Positions 1-12,789 are shown, counted from the first letter of the stretch. The stretch: 64,000 bases of DNA from Lumbricus terrestris (GCA_949752735.1 OX457036.1:88823187-88887186); one strand, 5' to 3'. A program made the numbers and translations. Notes: generated by a model from the letters alone, not told the origin.

Positions 1-640
1 GAAGTTAATAGAACAGCCAGAGTATATATGAAGTAAAAATATCAAATCTACCTGAAATGTAAATGGTCCCATGTCTGTGTTCCACCACTTCATGGTCTTA
101 ATCCAGACCGCGCTATGCATTCATCGCATCGAGAAGATGTCGTGTTTATCCAATGAACTCTACTATCTATCTATGTATGCATGCACACTGCACAGCCAGC
201 ATTAAATCAGTGGAGATACAAGCGAGGCTGCGGCCACAATACACTGAAGGCCGTTCTTAGTGGACTCAAGTCACGCCATCCGTCGCTTCTTCGTCTTCGT
301 GTGACCGCAGCTTCACGCATCGATCATGTTACACTCATACATCAAGATCTGCATGCGTTAGTTAGACCATTAAGTCCAAACACGCGTCGATGTTCTATTC
401 AGTGCTGGACGAGTGCATGCAAATACATGTGTGTATATGTATATATAATTGCGTGTTCGTGTGTAAGTGCAGATGCGCATGTTGTGCTATATATATAATT
501 TTATTATGTATAATTGTACATAATATGTGTATAATTATATATCTGAGATTCTGAGTGCATAGGCCTGTGATTGTGAAAGTTGTGTATGATTTGCGTGTAT
601 GCATAAAAATTATTTATGTATGACCCATCATTTATATATA
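1..640. other. No gene seen; AT-rich and low-complexity sequence
   Basis: CTAT, TGTATG and AT runs fill much of the stretch. The open frames are short, without recognisable domains or codon signal. Confidence 0.6.
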
Positions 641-654
641 TATATATATATATA

Positions 655-3600
655 TTAGGGTGGCCCTTAAAAATGAAAGTTAAAAATAATCTACTGGCAC
701 CCCTCCAATATATTTCAATTATGAAGAAAATAATTTGTGCAAAAAATCTTTGCACTGGGGCAATATTTAGGGGTGCCCCCCGAGCTCTCAAGTTTCAATA
801 ATGTACGAGTGAACTTTCAAATTATAATTTGAATGGCTTTCAGTGCTTTAATACATTCTGTTGGCCTACTAATGTTTGCAATGCATCAACATTTAATATT
901 TAGTACATACTTACTTATTAAAATTACGTGAGCTTTAAAATTTTAGTCACTGTGCAATTTCAAATAATATTATATGTTTGATTAACGTTTGTTGTCTGGT
1001 TGAAAAAAGGTGGCAATATTTTATGAAGAGTTGTTTCATACAAGGAAAGACATTTGATTTTAGTCTACTATTGGAAACATAGGCCTACATTGTCAGACAT
1101 AGTAAATACGAAATATTACAAATAATTATTCATAATTAATTATGCAAACGCGAGGGAAAACAAGTGTCTATCAACTTGGCTCTTAGGAGCCTGACATTCT
1201 TGGAGCAAAGTTGCCATCGTATCGTCAAAGTTTTGGATACTTCATGCATCTACTCAAAGTTGGCAAGCAGACAGTCCGTTATTCCAGTCAACAGGCTATA
1301 GAAAAAGTCACTCTATTTTGGAACCGAGCTGGTATACCTGTAAGAGGTAATAAGCATTGTATTGACAAGTTGGAGTCGGTGTTCGTGGAATGGAAAGAAC
1401 TTCAAAAGCATAGACACCGAGCACCTACAGCTCACAAGATTAAGGAGAAGAAATTTATTGAGAGACTAGATGACCTGTTTGATATTGCCCATGCAGACGC
1501 TCTCACAATGATCTCCATTCCTGAAGATAGAGACTTTCTACTCTCTCAAAGGAAGAAGGGACGTCCAGGTTCAGTTGGTGCAGCTGACATGGTGGATATG
1601 CGTCGAAGACAGCATGCACAGGAACGGAAGGAAGTGGAACAGATGCGCAAAAAGAGCACAGGAAGAGCTCGCGGTGTGTACAAGCCAGTTAGTACTAAAT
1701 ACCGATTCCTGTTCAAGTGATGAAGAATCAAGTGATGAAAGTGATGGGCCTGATGTTGGATGTAAACTGTAAAGAAAACAAAACCTGCGGCACTAACACT
1801 AGTAAAAATGAAGCAACTGCGCCCAAACGAGCCAGAATCAAAATTCCGTCTCCTGGTCTGACATCGGCTTTGGACAGAACAAAGATTTCGTCAATAAATG
1901 CTACATTCGTTCTTAGCGAAGTGGCTTCCAGCCTTGACTGTGACGTCAAAACTTTGAATATCAACCGAAATTCCATTCAATGAGCCAGGGCGAGAAACAG
2001 AACCACCAAATAAAACAGCCTTCAATCCGAATTTTCCGCCTTAGTTCCTTTAACCGTTCATTGGGACGACAAGTTTCTGGAAGATTTGACATCACGCGAA
2101 CATGTTGACCGTCTTCCAGTTCTGATCTCAGGTGTAGGAATTGAACAGTTACTGCGCATTCCAAAACTATCCTCAGCTCAAGCATCTGCAGTCGTCCAGT
2201 GTTTGAGAGAGTGGAATGTTCAAGATCAGCTTGTTGCTTTGTGCTTTGACACCACAGCCAGCAACACAGGTCATCATCACTCAGGTGCATGTTTCCTAAT
2301 AGAGCAAGAATTGAATAAAGATCTCCTTTTCTTGGCATGTCAACACCATGTTATGGAACTAATTGTTGGGGCTGCATTCGAAAAAACTTCCATTGGAACT
2401 TCTACTAGACCTGATGTTCTTCTTTTCAAAAGGTTTCGAGACCATTGGAAATTCATTGAAAGCAACAAATTTCAGGTAGCCTCGTCAGATCCTTTGGTGG
2501 AACCATTGGTGGCCCCACACCGTTCTGATATCTTGGAGTTTGCTCATAGACATTTAGCAACTGTACAGCCACGAGACGGCTATAGGGAATTTCTAGAGCT
2601 TTCAGCTGTCTTTCTTAAAGGTGTTCCTTCTCGTGGAATTCGTTTTCGAATACCTGGCGCTATGCACCGGGCACGATGGATGGCAAAAGTCATCTATACC
2701 ACAAAGATGTGGCTCTTTCGTGCTCAGTTCAAGAAGACTGCTGCAGAAGAACCCAGCATTCGTGATATAGCCATCTTTTCAGTTGTTGTCTTCCTGAAAG
2801 CCTGGATAACTGCGCCAATTGCTGTGGAGGCTCCTCTGAATGACTTCACTCTCATGGCAAACCTTCTCACATATCCACATACTACAATTTCTTCTGTTAC
2901 AAGCAAGAAGCTAGGGCTTCATCTCTGGTATTTGTCTGAAGAGCTTATTGGGCTTGCCTTTTTTTATTCAAGGGTATCCATTGACTCCAAGAAGCTAATG
3001 ATTGCTGCCATGGAGGAAGTAGCCCCAGATCATCCGCCTAAACGACCCAGTGTGAAATCAGATGCATTTCTTGGCACCAGCGGTCTGGAACAATTCTGTA
3101 CAACCAACTCCAAGAAACTGTTCCAGGTGCTTGGTCTGCATGGACGGACTATCTGAGATGATGCTTTCCAAAGATCCTGCTCTTTGGGAAGAGCATGAAT
3201 CATTTCGAGAAGCACAAGCAGTACTCAAAGGGCTGGCTGTCGTCAATGATAGAGCTGAACGTGGTGTGGCACTCATCCAGGACTTAAATAAAAAGCTAAC
3301 AAAAGATGAGGATCAGCTTCAATTTCTCCTGCAGGTTGTCAGTGAACATCGACGACAGTTCCCTGACTGTACGAAAAGAAATCTCATGTCAAATTAGTAG
3401 AAAGCAGTGATTCCTGCATTTTATTGTCCTGTATACTACTGATCATTTACTTCTGTGACCAGCTGAACAGTGAACAATAACTGAATTATAATTGAACAGT
3501 AAACACTTGTTTCATTGGCATGGCTGCATCATTAGAGTGTATTTTAGTCATCTCTGTAAAATTCTGAGTGACAATGTGTTGAATATAGTTTGGTTGAAAT

Positions 3601-3785
3601 TGTATGATTCAATTGATCAAATTTGTATTAAAGAATAAATTTCGGCGCTCGAGGGGCACCCCTAAATGTTTCGCAATTCCAAAATCCTTTTCAACATAAT
3701 GTTATTTCTATAATTGGCATGGATTGAAAGGGTGCCGCACAAAATTTTACGATTTTTATTTTTTGACTGTATGCTAAGGGCCACC

Positions 3786-3789
<4 letters not shown>
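655..3789. mobile_element. TIR DNA transposon with broken transposase (TAGGGTG-end type)
   Basis: The ends read TTAGGGTGGCCCTTA and its reverse complement, perfect for 15 bp. Weaker matches (GGCACCC, TTTAGGGGTGCCCC) extend the terminal inverted repeat to about 145 bp. The element sits in a TATATA microsatellite, so the target-site duplication cannot be read. It encloses one degraded transposase on the plus strand. The superfamily is not certain; a hAT/P/Kolobok-like DDE fold is suggested by the CxxH and RW motifs in the protein. Confidence 0.85.
1211..3397 (+). pseudogene. Transposase of the 655-3789 element, frame-broken
   Basis: The coding sequence is spread over several frames: 1211-1690 (N-terminal region), about 1690-1770 (acidic SSDEESSDESDG), 1770-1980, 2041-3156 (core) and about 3130-3397 (end). 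The core has VHWDDK and ALCFDTTASNTG as likely catalytic aspartates, CQHHVMEL as a CxxH motif, RARWMAK as an RW motif, and NDRAERGVALI carrying the likely catalytic Glu in the last block. The in-frame core runs back past 2086 without an ATG. Short introns could explain some breaks, but stops between 1981 and 2041 and the shift near 3140 look like decay. Function is inferred from motif order. Confidence 0.75.
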
Positions 3790-3831
<42 letters not shown>

Positions 3832-4250
3832 ATTATGTAAAAGCGTCGTGTATGGGCATAGGTCAATGTATGTTGGTTGGTTTTGTTTGCATGTGCACTT
3901 GTTATAGCCGGAATCATGCTATTTTTTGTGCATAATCATATCCGCTTCATTGTGCTCATTTTTAATCAGTCTACGTGTGCTAGCCAGCGTACCTCTGCCC
4001 AGCATGAGCTAAATAATTACAAGACGATGGCTCGACGAGAGTCGGCGGCCGTGGCATCAGTGCATGCCGGGAGGATTGGCTCCACTTAGCTACATTGAGC
4101 TGTGGCGTCTCAGTGGCCTTAGCCATGCAGGCGGCCATTGTACATGTATTTTGTTCTAACGTTCTTATCGGCAGGCCATTGCTGCTAGCCAGGCAGTGAA
4201 AAAGAGAGAGAGAGAGACAGCGTCAGGCGTCTATGGAAAAGATCATCCTA
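3790..4250. other. AT microsatellite and unassigned spacer
   Basis: An (AT)n tract (about 3788-3828) is followed by sequence without a recognisable gene and an AGAG run near 4205. Confidence 0.5.
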
Positions 4251-4260
4251 GTCTGTAGGC

Positions 4261-5039
4261 CATAGGCGCAACCACGTCCTAAAAGTTGGGGGAACCTAAT
4301 GGAAATTCTGAGTAGAGGAGTAATAATCTATAGCGATCGCGAAACGCGCGAAGCCGCGACTACCGAAGGCAAGAAGCCTCTAACGATTAGGGGGCACGGG
4401 CATGGGCGGAGTTTAGGCCTATCAGGGGCTAGGGGCTAGGCCCCCCAAGAAGACCCAGAGTCATTTTTACCGTGTAAATGGTAGGCTATCTTTTCTCGGG
4501 CTTGCCCTCCCCAAGAAGGACTCCCAAGAAGGCGCAGACTCAGACATTTTTTCGGGGAAAATGGTTCTATTCACGAACGCGAAACCTACGAATGGCTAAA
4601 AAAGGTCATCAACTTTTTTGGCCGGGAAATATAGTATTTTTCGGCGAGATTTCAGCCCGAGGACTAAAAAATGACCTGGTATTGAGCATTCAAAACCAGA
4701 CGCAAAATAGGCCTACTGAAAGAAAGTCAAGACTCAAGAATCACTTAATATTTATTACCAAAGATCAGTTTCCGTGATTCACACTTAGCAACAATTTCGC
4801 GTGCAATCTGTGAGACGCTAACACTGTCGTGGTAAGATGTACATGCAGGATTAAAACGCTCTTGACTCAGCCTTAATGCTGAGAAGCTACATGTACATGT
4901 ACGTTCTTAATATTATGCTAATCTATATTGAAACGGCTATTAGCAGCAGTCGGTGTCAAAAGTTGGGGGAACCGTCCCAAGAATCTCAGAAGTTGGGAGG
5001 AACGCGTCCCGTGGGTCCCATAGGGTGGTTGCGCCTATG
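4261..5039. mobile_element. hAT-like MITE
   Basis: The ends CATAGGCGCAACCAC and GTGGTTGCGCCTATG are perfect inverted repeats. They are flanked by CTGTAGGC (4253-4260) and CTGTAGGA (5040-5047), an 8-bp duplication with one mismatch. The interior shares the AAAAGGTCATCAACTTTTTTG-type stretch and GGGGCTAGGCCCCCC blocks found in other MITEs here. It encodes no transposase. Confidence 0.8.
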
Positions 5040-6255
5040 CTGTAGGATAGTGTAGGTTACATGTATAATGTTACCATGCATGTATATTATATAGGGTGGA
5101 GTGAAAAACACGAATATTAGAAATCGAAAATCCGATAGCAATAAAAAGTTGTCTTATGGTATGGGGTCAAGAAATGTCAAAAAAGTTTTGAAAAATATTA
5201 ATGTCTTCCTTTGCCCCCAGAGGGCCAAAGTTTCGAAAATTGGAGTTTTTTGAGAAAATTGCAGGTTTTCTTATGAAATATTTTTAGTCTAAAATAATTA
5301 ACCAACAAGCAACACATCGCTGGAAAGAGCTCTTTAAGCTGAGTAAAAATCATATCTTAATTTCAAGAATATTCGCATATTTGAAGTAGATATTAACTTT
5401 TTTAAATACCCCACGTTCGCGACATGTCGCTATGCCTGAAAATGGTAAAACACTAATAACTTTTTTATCCTTTGCGATATTTCAACTTGTAATATGTCAT
5501 TCTATTCAGTTTATGACAGTCTATCTGACGGTGCATTTAAACTTATAAGAACCTTCCATTAAGAATTTCAAAGCTCATGAAACCCTACAAAAAAGAAGAA
5601 AACTAAAGGAAATGTCCTCAGAAATTGCAAAACTTTGAAAAAAGTGTAGATAATTTTTTACGTTGCAGCCTGCAAATGCACCACTGACAATTGCAAATGT
5701 ACCAAAGCCAGAAAGGTTCCAAGAGAGGAACAAGAGTCCTACATGATCAACAGACAATTAGAGTTATGACGATTAGCCGTCAGGATAAGATTATATCAAC
5801 TTCACTAAAGAAGCGGCATGATAGAAAGAGAAAGGAGACCATGCGCCTATAATATGTCGTAAACGTCTGGATTTCGTTAACGAACAAGCATTAGCAGACA
5901 GCAGTGTTCAAAATAATGAAACGGACAGTGAAGTAAATCCAGTAAAGTGTAAAATCTTGCCAGAAGATGAAACCATGGATGTGTCAGAAAAGTCAAGACC
6001 GATAGTATAGGCATACCTACCGTAATGAAACTAAGCAAATGAGAAAGAGATTGTCGAAGCTGTCACGACTCTGTGACCGATATGGAACATTGGATATAGC
6101 AGGTGCGGTTATTCCAAATGCTGTACTAGAAGACCTTGGTATTCCAACGAGTGCTCTTTTTCTAATTTCAGTGTTCTATCTTTGCTACCATCAAAGTAAA
6201 TGTTTCAGTTGAATCCCTTATTTCAACTTCCTGCATTGCATTCTGTCTAGTGACA

Positions 6256-6478
6256 TTGTACACTTTATATGTAGTTGAAACAATAATATTTACAGGAACT
6301 CAGATTACAGAATACACAAATCTTAACTATACTTACTTAACAGACAACTTGCAATAACCGGCGCTAATAGCAGCCTACAAAGCTGTCGTTCCAGCGGGGG
6401 CTCGAACTCGTTACCTCTCGCACTCTTGGCCAGGGTGTTATCCATTACTCTACCGGGTATAGGCTTACTTCACAAAAT
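6256..6478 (-). repeat. tRNA-derived SINE (family 1) inside the foldback spacer
   Basis: On the minus strand a tRNA-like head has A-box-like GGTAGAGTAATGG and B-box-like GAGTTCGAGCCCC. It is followed by GCTTTGTAGGCTGCTATTA and a body that is also found at 51918-52150. Confidence 0.7.
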
Positions 6479-6482
6479 TAAT

Positions 6483-6660
6483 TAAACTAAGCAAATGAGA
6501 AAGAGATTGTCAAAGCTGTCACGACTATTTCACCGATATGAAACAGCGGATAGAGCAGATGCGGTTATTCCAAATGCTGTACTAGGTAGACCTTGGTATT
6601 CTTTCACACATCGAATCAAAACATGTGATCGATCGCTATGAGCTTCGATGTGTGAAAGGA
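6483..6660. repeat. Third partial copy of the arm, plus a 15-bp hairpin
   Basis: 6483-6595 repeats the part of the left arm around 6040-6140 (AGCTGTCACGAC, TGCGGTTATTCC) with substitutions. It then runs into CTTTCACACATCGAA, paired with its complement 29 bases later (6601-6659). Confidence 0.7.
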
Positions 6661-7822
6661 TCACTAGACAGAATGCAATGCAGGAAGTTGAAATAAGGGA
6701 TTCAACTGAAACATTTACTTTGATGGTAGCAAAGATAGAACACTGAAATTAGAAAAAGAGCACTCGTTGGAATACCAAGGTCTTCTAGTACAGCATTTGG
6801 AATAACCGCACCTGCTATATCCAATGTTCCATATCGGTCACAGAGTCGTGACAGCTTCGACAATCTCTTTCTCATTTGCTTAGTTTCATTACGGTAGGTA
6901 TGCCTATACTATCGGTCTTGACTTTTCTGACACATCCATGGTTTCATCTTCTGGCAAGATTTTACACTTTACTGGATTTACTTCACTGTCCGTTTCATTA
7001 TTTTGAACACTGCTGTCTGCTAATGCTTGTTCGTTGACGAAATCCAGACGTTTACGACATATTATAGGCGCATGGTCTCCTTTCTCTTTCTATCATGCCG
7101 CTTCTTTAGTGAAGTTGATATAATCTTATCCTGACGGCTAATCGTCATAACTCTAATTGTCTGTTGATCATGTAGGACTCTTGTTCCTCTCTTGGAACCT
7201 TTCTGGCTTTGGTACATTTGCAATTGTCAGTGGTGCATTTGCAGGCTGCAACGTAAAAAATTATCTACACTTTTTTCAAAGTTTTGCAATTTCTGAGGAC
7301 ATTTCCTTTAGTTTTCTTCTTTTTTGTAGGGTTTCATGAGCTTTGAAATTCTTAATGGAAGGTTCTTATAAGTTTAATGCACCGTCAGATAGACTGTCAT
7401 AAACTGAATAGAATGACATATTACAAGTTGAAATATCGCAAAGGATAAAAAAAGTTATTAGTGTTTTACCATTTTCAGGCATAGCGACATGTCGCGAACG
7501 TGGGGTATTTAAAAAAGTTAATATCTACTTCAAATATGCGAATATTCTTGAAATTAAGATATGATTTTTACTCAGTTTAAAGAGCTCTTTCCAGCGATGT
7601 GTTGCTTGTTGGTTAATTATTTTAGACTAAAAATATTTCATAAGAAAACCTGCAATTTTCTCAAAAAACTCCAATTTTCGAAACTTTGGCCCTCTGGGGG
7701 CAAAGGAAGACATTAATATTTTTCAAAACTTTTTTGATATTTCTTGACCCCATACCATAAGACAACTTTTTATTGCTATCGGATTTTCGATTTCTAATAT
7801 TCGTGTTTTTCACTCCACCCTA

Positions 7823-8590
7823 ATGTGTAAGCTTATCGGAGGGGTTTCTGGTATACAACCATCAAATATATGTAATTTCCAATGTCTAAAAATTGAGTCC
7901 GTGTTTTTCTGTGTGTACTTTGCGCTGCTCCATTGGGAATTACCCCGAAATGGAAATTCCCCGAAATGGAAACCTCTGAAATTGATTTTCTTGGCTACGT
8001 TATACTCTACGTTAATCAACGATCCATTGGACGTTCAAATTCCAGCCACGGAATTTGCTCCTCGAGTCTCGACACGTTCGACCCTAGTGAACAAAAGCTG
8101 TAATGAGTGGACCGTCACACACAGTCGATGGATAGATGAGACGGCTAGGGAGAGGCAATGGCATTCACCGTCAACATGCAGAGGCTAAGAGAAGAAAGTC
8201 GCGTGCAATTTACACACACGGCTGTATCTCTATGCTCTACTTCTTGATCATCGTGACCGGCGTAACAGTGTCAGTGAAAAAAAATCGTATTGTTATCAAA
8301 ACAATTGGAAAATAACAATACACAGTTGTGCAGAACGACATAATAGAAACATAGGTGGCTGGTACAGTCCAAAGGATGGTACGAGCTTGGTACAGTCCAA
8401 AGTACGGTATGTGGCTACTATGAACTACACTTCAAAGAAGGACGAGATTGAAAGTTGACATAGGCCACAAGCCCACAACAAAGCTACAAAGCTATAGTCA
8501 CAGCTTGCGATATAAATTGAGAAATACTATAACCGTGAAATGAAGAAAACAGAGAATGCTAGAAGGATGAAAATGCTTTGACAAAGGAGA
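7823..8590. other. No gene seen
   Basis: The longest frame here (7823-8188, plus) has no domain, signal or splice context that I recognise. Two near-identical GGTACAGTCCAAAG motifs occur at 8361 and 8391. Confidence 0.5.
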
Positions 8591-9030
8591 ACTAAGTAAT
8601 TATTCAATTCAATTCATTTATTGTAACCAACCATCAACATACACAATAGACATAGTATAACATGTTTCACATAATCGGATGGTAACAAGGAAGGCCCTAA
8701 GGGATGAATATCCCGCTAACAGGGACACCTAATTACATATGCAATTTTAACAGATGGCTAGACGGTTGACATAATGAATTGAACAATAGGCTAAAAGAAC
8801 AGCATGAGATGACAATTAATGTAGTAAGCTTAACTAAAGAACGCAAAACAAACACAACAAATAATAATAAAATAAAATCAAATCAGTGCCTACAAGGTTA
8901 AATATCTTTGCAGTCATTAACCAAGTAGTTGCGCAGTAATGTTTTTGCTCTTTGTAAACTGGAAGCTTGTTGAACATGACTAGGAAACGAGTTCCATATA
9001 CCTGGTCCAGTATATTTAATATGGAATCTT
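8590..9030 (-). pseudogene. LINE 3' end (reverse transcriptase C-terminal tail and 3' UTR)
   Basis: On the minus strand 9029-8898 reads FHIKYTGPGIWNSFPSHV, then QRAKTLLRNYLVNDC and stop. The WN-S-P and FKxxLKxYL pattern is typical of the C-terminal end of CR1/L2/Rex-type polyproteins. The remaining 300 bases form a 3' UTR-like region ending in the CAATTCATTTATTGT type. It is 5'-truncated. Confidence 0.7.
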
Positions 9031-9350
9031 AATTAATTAAAGAAATAATTAAAGAAGTATTATCACGTTGAAGCAACGAGACTTTGTCACCGGTCATATT
9101 TATGTGTGCCAAGGTTATAATGAAAAATATTTAACTATAACTGACATGCTTTTATAACGCCATGATGTTAATGTACATGTAATCAATTGAAAGCCGCCTG
9201 AATAACACTTAAGCACTTTAGTCAGATTTTTCTAATTTAAACAGATCAAACCATGCATTGTTAAGCTATGACCTTTAGTCAGTGACAAAGACACTGACAC
9301 ATTGTTCATAGCTATCTCAAAGTCCATGGTCGCTTTGTAAACGACAGCGC
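9031..9350. other. No gene seen
   Basis: AT-rich sequence without coding or repeat signal beyond scattered short homopolymers. Confidence 0.5.
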
Positions 9351-9351
9351 G

Positions 9352-9623
9352 GTCACAAGACAGTTATGCTATGTTTGTCACAAGACAGTTATGCTATGTT
9401 TGTCACAAGACAGTTATGCTATGTTTGTCACAAGACAGTTATGCTATGTTTGTCACAAGACAGTTATGCTATGTTTGTCACAAGACAGTTATGCTATGTT
9501 TGTCACAAGACAGTTATGCTATGTTTGTCACAAGACAGGTATGCTATGTTTGTCACAAGACAGTTATGCTATGTTTGTCACAAGACAGTTATGCTATGTT
9601 TGTCACAAGACAGTTATGCTATG
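9352..9623. repeat. 25-bp tandem repeat, about 11 copies
   Basis: The unit GTCACAAGACAGTTATGCTA plus TGTTT repeats almost perfectly; one copy has G for T near 9539. A G run (9624-9639) and a purine-rich GGAAGAGGA tract (9738-9800) follow. Open frames through it are an effect of the repeat: 25 is not a multiple of 3, so all frames cycle. Confidence 0.95.
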
Positions 9624-9639
9624 TGGGGGGGGGGGGGGG

Positions 9640-10976
9640 AGAAGCGCGGTGACAAGTGCAGGATATTGACAAACGAACGAGATAATGCGGGTCATTCGTC
9701 CATACGAAACGCCTCTGTTTGGCTGGCGTGATAAACTGAAGAGGAGAAGGAGGAAGAGGAGGAAGAGGAGGAGGAGGAAGAAGAGGAGGAGAAAGAGGAG
9801 GTGGCGCGGAGAGCACAGGAGAGGGGCGCCTGGAGGCTGTCCATGGAGGAGCGGCTGATGTGGGCGGAAGCTTCGCCGGGGCCATAAGTCAGTAGGCCTT
9901 AGTCAGTTAACATGAGTTAATTGTTACTGTGTGTAATTTTTTTACTGCTATGTAGTTAGAGTTACGCTTTTTAAAAATCTTTCTAGCCTATTCTATGTAG
10001 CAAATGAAGCACTTAGCCGGTCGATTGAATCGTAGATGTTATGATCTATTAATGGACGTGAAGTCGTGAACCGTTCATTTAGAATCCATGTAAACGTTGC
10101 ATGCAATTCACAGTTATACTGCAGCTATGCTACTGAATCAGTTGAATAGAAAGTTCAACGAACGGTGACATGCAAGTTCAGTACAAAGACTAATACGGAC
10201 TTTGGTCTTGTTTGTTTTGTGTGTAGAGACGGACACAGCGCAAACAATACCGACATCCGCATGAGTCAACAAACAATTACTTACCGTGAATAGCTTATTC
10301 ACGGTAGGTAATTTTCCTTCCACATTTTCCTTCCGCCCTGCACTTGGCTGTCGAAAGGTGGTCTAGAAATTTTCAGATTACGAATACGAAGGTTGGTGGA
10401 AGGCGTATACGTAAACGGTAGAGTGGGCAGACCATCGATCCTGTAGTGACTGCATGGGACGGATCTGCGAATGCTTGCAGACCTAAAAGTCTAAAGCCAG
10501 GTTATAATTACCCACACACACACACTCAATGTTCGCTGTTTGGAAAGCAGTTCAAAGCACATAGATTAAGACATTAAGTACAATAATTATTCTGCAATAA
10601 AAGTAGGCTATAGTTGATTCCTGCGACAAAAGTTCGTTTAGATGACACATCTTCCCTCTTATGTGGCCGCAAAGACGGTCCCATATCATTATTTTCTTGG
10701 GCCCGAAGCTTGAACTGATGTGGGGCCAAAGATTCAACGAATTTCTCACTGTGCATTGTGTGCTATGAAGATCAGAGTTCCATTCTCAGGCTGGTAGGCT
10801 GACATATCAGCCTCATTTGTTTCATAGTAGGCCTAGATCGGCCTATTTGGGTATACGAAGTGTCACATCTCATATCCGGCTGAGTGCAACCACTGAAGCC
10901 AGCTAAAGTCCTGAAAGGCGTAGGCCACTGTGCCATCCGCTGTTTACAATGTCTTTTGGCGTCAAACTTATCTCAC
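9640..10976. other. No gene seen
   Basis: Beyond the purine tract, a short CA run near 10513 and TAGGCCTA motifs, I find no domain, RNA gene or TIR pair. Confidence 0.5.
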
Positions 10977-11159
10977 ATCCTGTAATATAATCATTCAGTT
11001 GTCTTCCGTCTTCGTGGTTTAATTAATTAAAAGTTAAAACTGTTCAAAGCCGGATGATCCTTTGCTGTATGTAGGGTGTGGAAACGTTGTGTATTATAAG
11101 CCTAACCATCGGAGAATTATTCACTACTCACCTGTTTGTGTGTTTGCTAAAATTATTTC

Positions 11160-11241
11160 CGACGAGGATGGGATTCGAACCCACGCGGGGAGACCCCAAT
11201 GGATTAGCAGTCCATCGCCTTAACCACTCGGCCACCTCGTC
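11160..11241 (-). tRNA. tRNA-Ser(GCT), copy A
   Basis: An 82-nt class II tRNA lies on the minus strand. The acceptor arm GACGAGG pairs with CCTCGTC and is followed by discriminator G. The A box is within TGGCCGAGTGG, the anticodon is GCT in GACTGCTAATCC, a long variable arm is present, and the B box is GGTTCGAATCC. A T run for Pol III termination follows within 15 bases. No intron is seen. Confidence 0.95.
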
Positions 11242-12139
11242 ACACGGTGAGTTGCACGAAGCAAAGCGATAACTAGCATACCCAGTTCTTACAAACGACT
11301 ACTTAATATGCAGGATTGATAACGGTTACTGTAGGCCTGTCGCGGTTAGGCCTACAAGTCACAAGTCCGGCGATTAGCAGAGAAATCTATTGATTTTCTA
11401 ATACAGTAGCTGAATATTATTAACTTAAATATCAGGTGCATTCAAAAAGAATTTAATTGAAACTGTCGGTTTAAAAGTAGTCGCCATCCGGATATCGCTA
11501 GCCTATAGACTACTTAAGCACAAAGTGCAGGGCACCAGCTTCTTCACGAGCGCTATTTTGTGTCATATGGTTTATCCGGAGATTTATCCAAAAACATGAG
11601 TAGCCTACAGACAGCGTGTAGGCTTAGCTTTTGTGGAAATGTAGGCTATCATGCAGCGGCAACGAGACATTTGAAAACATTTAACTTAGGCTAGTGCATA
11701 GGGTGCGTTTTGTGAGTTGGAGCATTTGGCAGGTAGGCCTTCGTCCTATCATTAAAATGATTAAATAGATCATCAGCTTCTCGCTCTTCTTAATTTTGCC
11801 AATTAGGCCTAAGGCTTGATCTGGCTCGACCAGAATGGTTGCGATGGTGGCGGGGCATTAGGCGTAGGTGGATGGATGATCGATCCAGATTTAACGAGGG
11901 CTTATGACAACAGAGGTCGTTGCCCTCGAAACAAATTTGTTTGGCGTAGGTATCGACCTATTAGGCATATAGGCCTATACATAAACTAGTCAAGCACTTT
12001 GCCTTTCTAGCTGAATGATAACGGTTACTGTAGGCCTGTCGTTGAAATCGCTGAAAATGTCTGTCGACAAAACCCGAAAATAATCTTAAATCTGACATAG
12101 GCTAGAACACGCGTGCAAATGAGTCTGAATGACTTGCAA

Positions 12140-12285
12140 TGGTAATCGTAATCTCGAGACTTCTACAGCGCCCACAAAAGCCAAGTCGCGGGAACCAGCT
12201 TATTCACAGGCACTCAATCAAAACAAAATCGATAGGCAGCGGGTCAAGTCCGGATAGTCAGGCAGGCAGATAGATGGACGGCTAA
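12140..12285. repeat. Short dispersed repeat, about 145 bp (copy A only)
   Basis: The segment from GGTAATCGTAATCTCGAG to GATGGACGGCTA is absent from copy B, which reads straight from GCAATG to AACAG. AATG flanks it on both sides. A close copy lies at about 52875-53030, and parts (GGGCACCAGCTT, TTCACGAGCGCT) at 11530, 31885 and 32945. Its class is unknown. Confidence 0.7.
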
Positions 12286-12399
12286 TGAACAGAGACGACG
12301 TCTAAGATAATATTCTAGCGCGATAATCGGTTTAATAGAATAATTCTAGCAGTCTCTTCCTCTTCTGTTGCGCGCTTAGGTTTGGCGTTAGTGGTGACT

Positions 12400-12456
12400 G
12401 TACCAGAATAATTATATTGAAACATTCTCCAGTCCTGACAGATATTTGAAGCGATG

Positions 12457-12505
<49 letters not shown>

Positions 12506-12556
12506 CATCAGGACTGTCAGGACTGGTGAATGTTTCAATATATTATTCTGGTACAA
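12400..12556. repeat. Inverted 43-bp arms around an (AT)n tract
   Basis: TGTACCAGAATAATTATATT at 12398 and its near-complement ending 12556 include the inner CAGTCCTGACAG/CTGTCAGGACTG. They enclose an (AT)n run (about 12457-12502). In copy B only the right arm survives (61471-61515), next to a LINE scrap and mariner. Confidence 0.75.
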
Positions 12557-12789
12557 TGACGCCTCTAGCGAATTCAGTTGCAAAATTTTAAATATTCAGT
12601 AGGCCTACTGACGGCTACTGTTATTCTAATAGATATCAATAAACTTCAGAAGCGGTTAAACACGTGATTGGTTCTGCAAAGCGAGTAGATTACACTGACC
12701 ACACAAAAGACTCACTATAATAATATGCCATCAGATATTAGGCCACTAAGGCTAAAAATCTGAAGTCACCATCACTTTGAGCATCTGAC

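Larger units (their letters stand above)
5092..7822. mobile_element. Foldback-like element with 1,162-bp inverted arms
   Basis: Arms 5092-6253 and 6661-7822 are nearly identical inverted copies of equal length around a 407-bp spacer; each encodes the same 60-residue frame (5575-5757 minus, 7157-7339 plus). The ends are TAGGGTGGAGTG and its complement. The arms carry transposase-like scraps, for example SKLSRLCDRYGT and IPNAVLEDLGI, resembling the N-terminal region of an invertebrate transposase family. Stops interrupt them, so the element is probably nonautonomous. Confidence 0.88.

Noticed and set aside
9352..9623. CRISPR-like regular repeat
   Set aside because: Units are contiguous with no spacers and the DNA is clearly animal.
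9366..9731. Frames with LSQDSYAMFVTRQLCYVCHKT repeats (shown only in part elsewhere)
   Set aside because: A 25-bp tandem repeat cycles all three frames and gives the same peptide in each; no gene signal.
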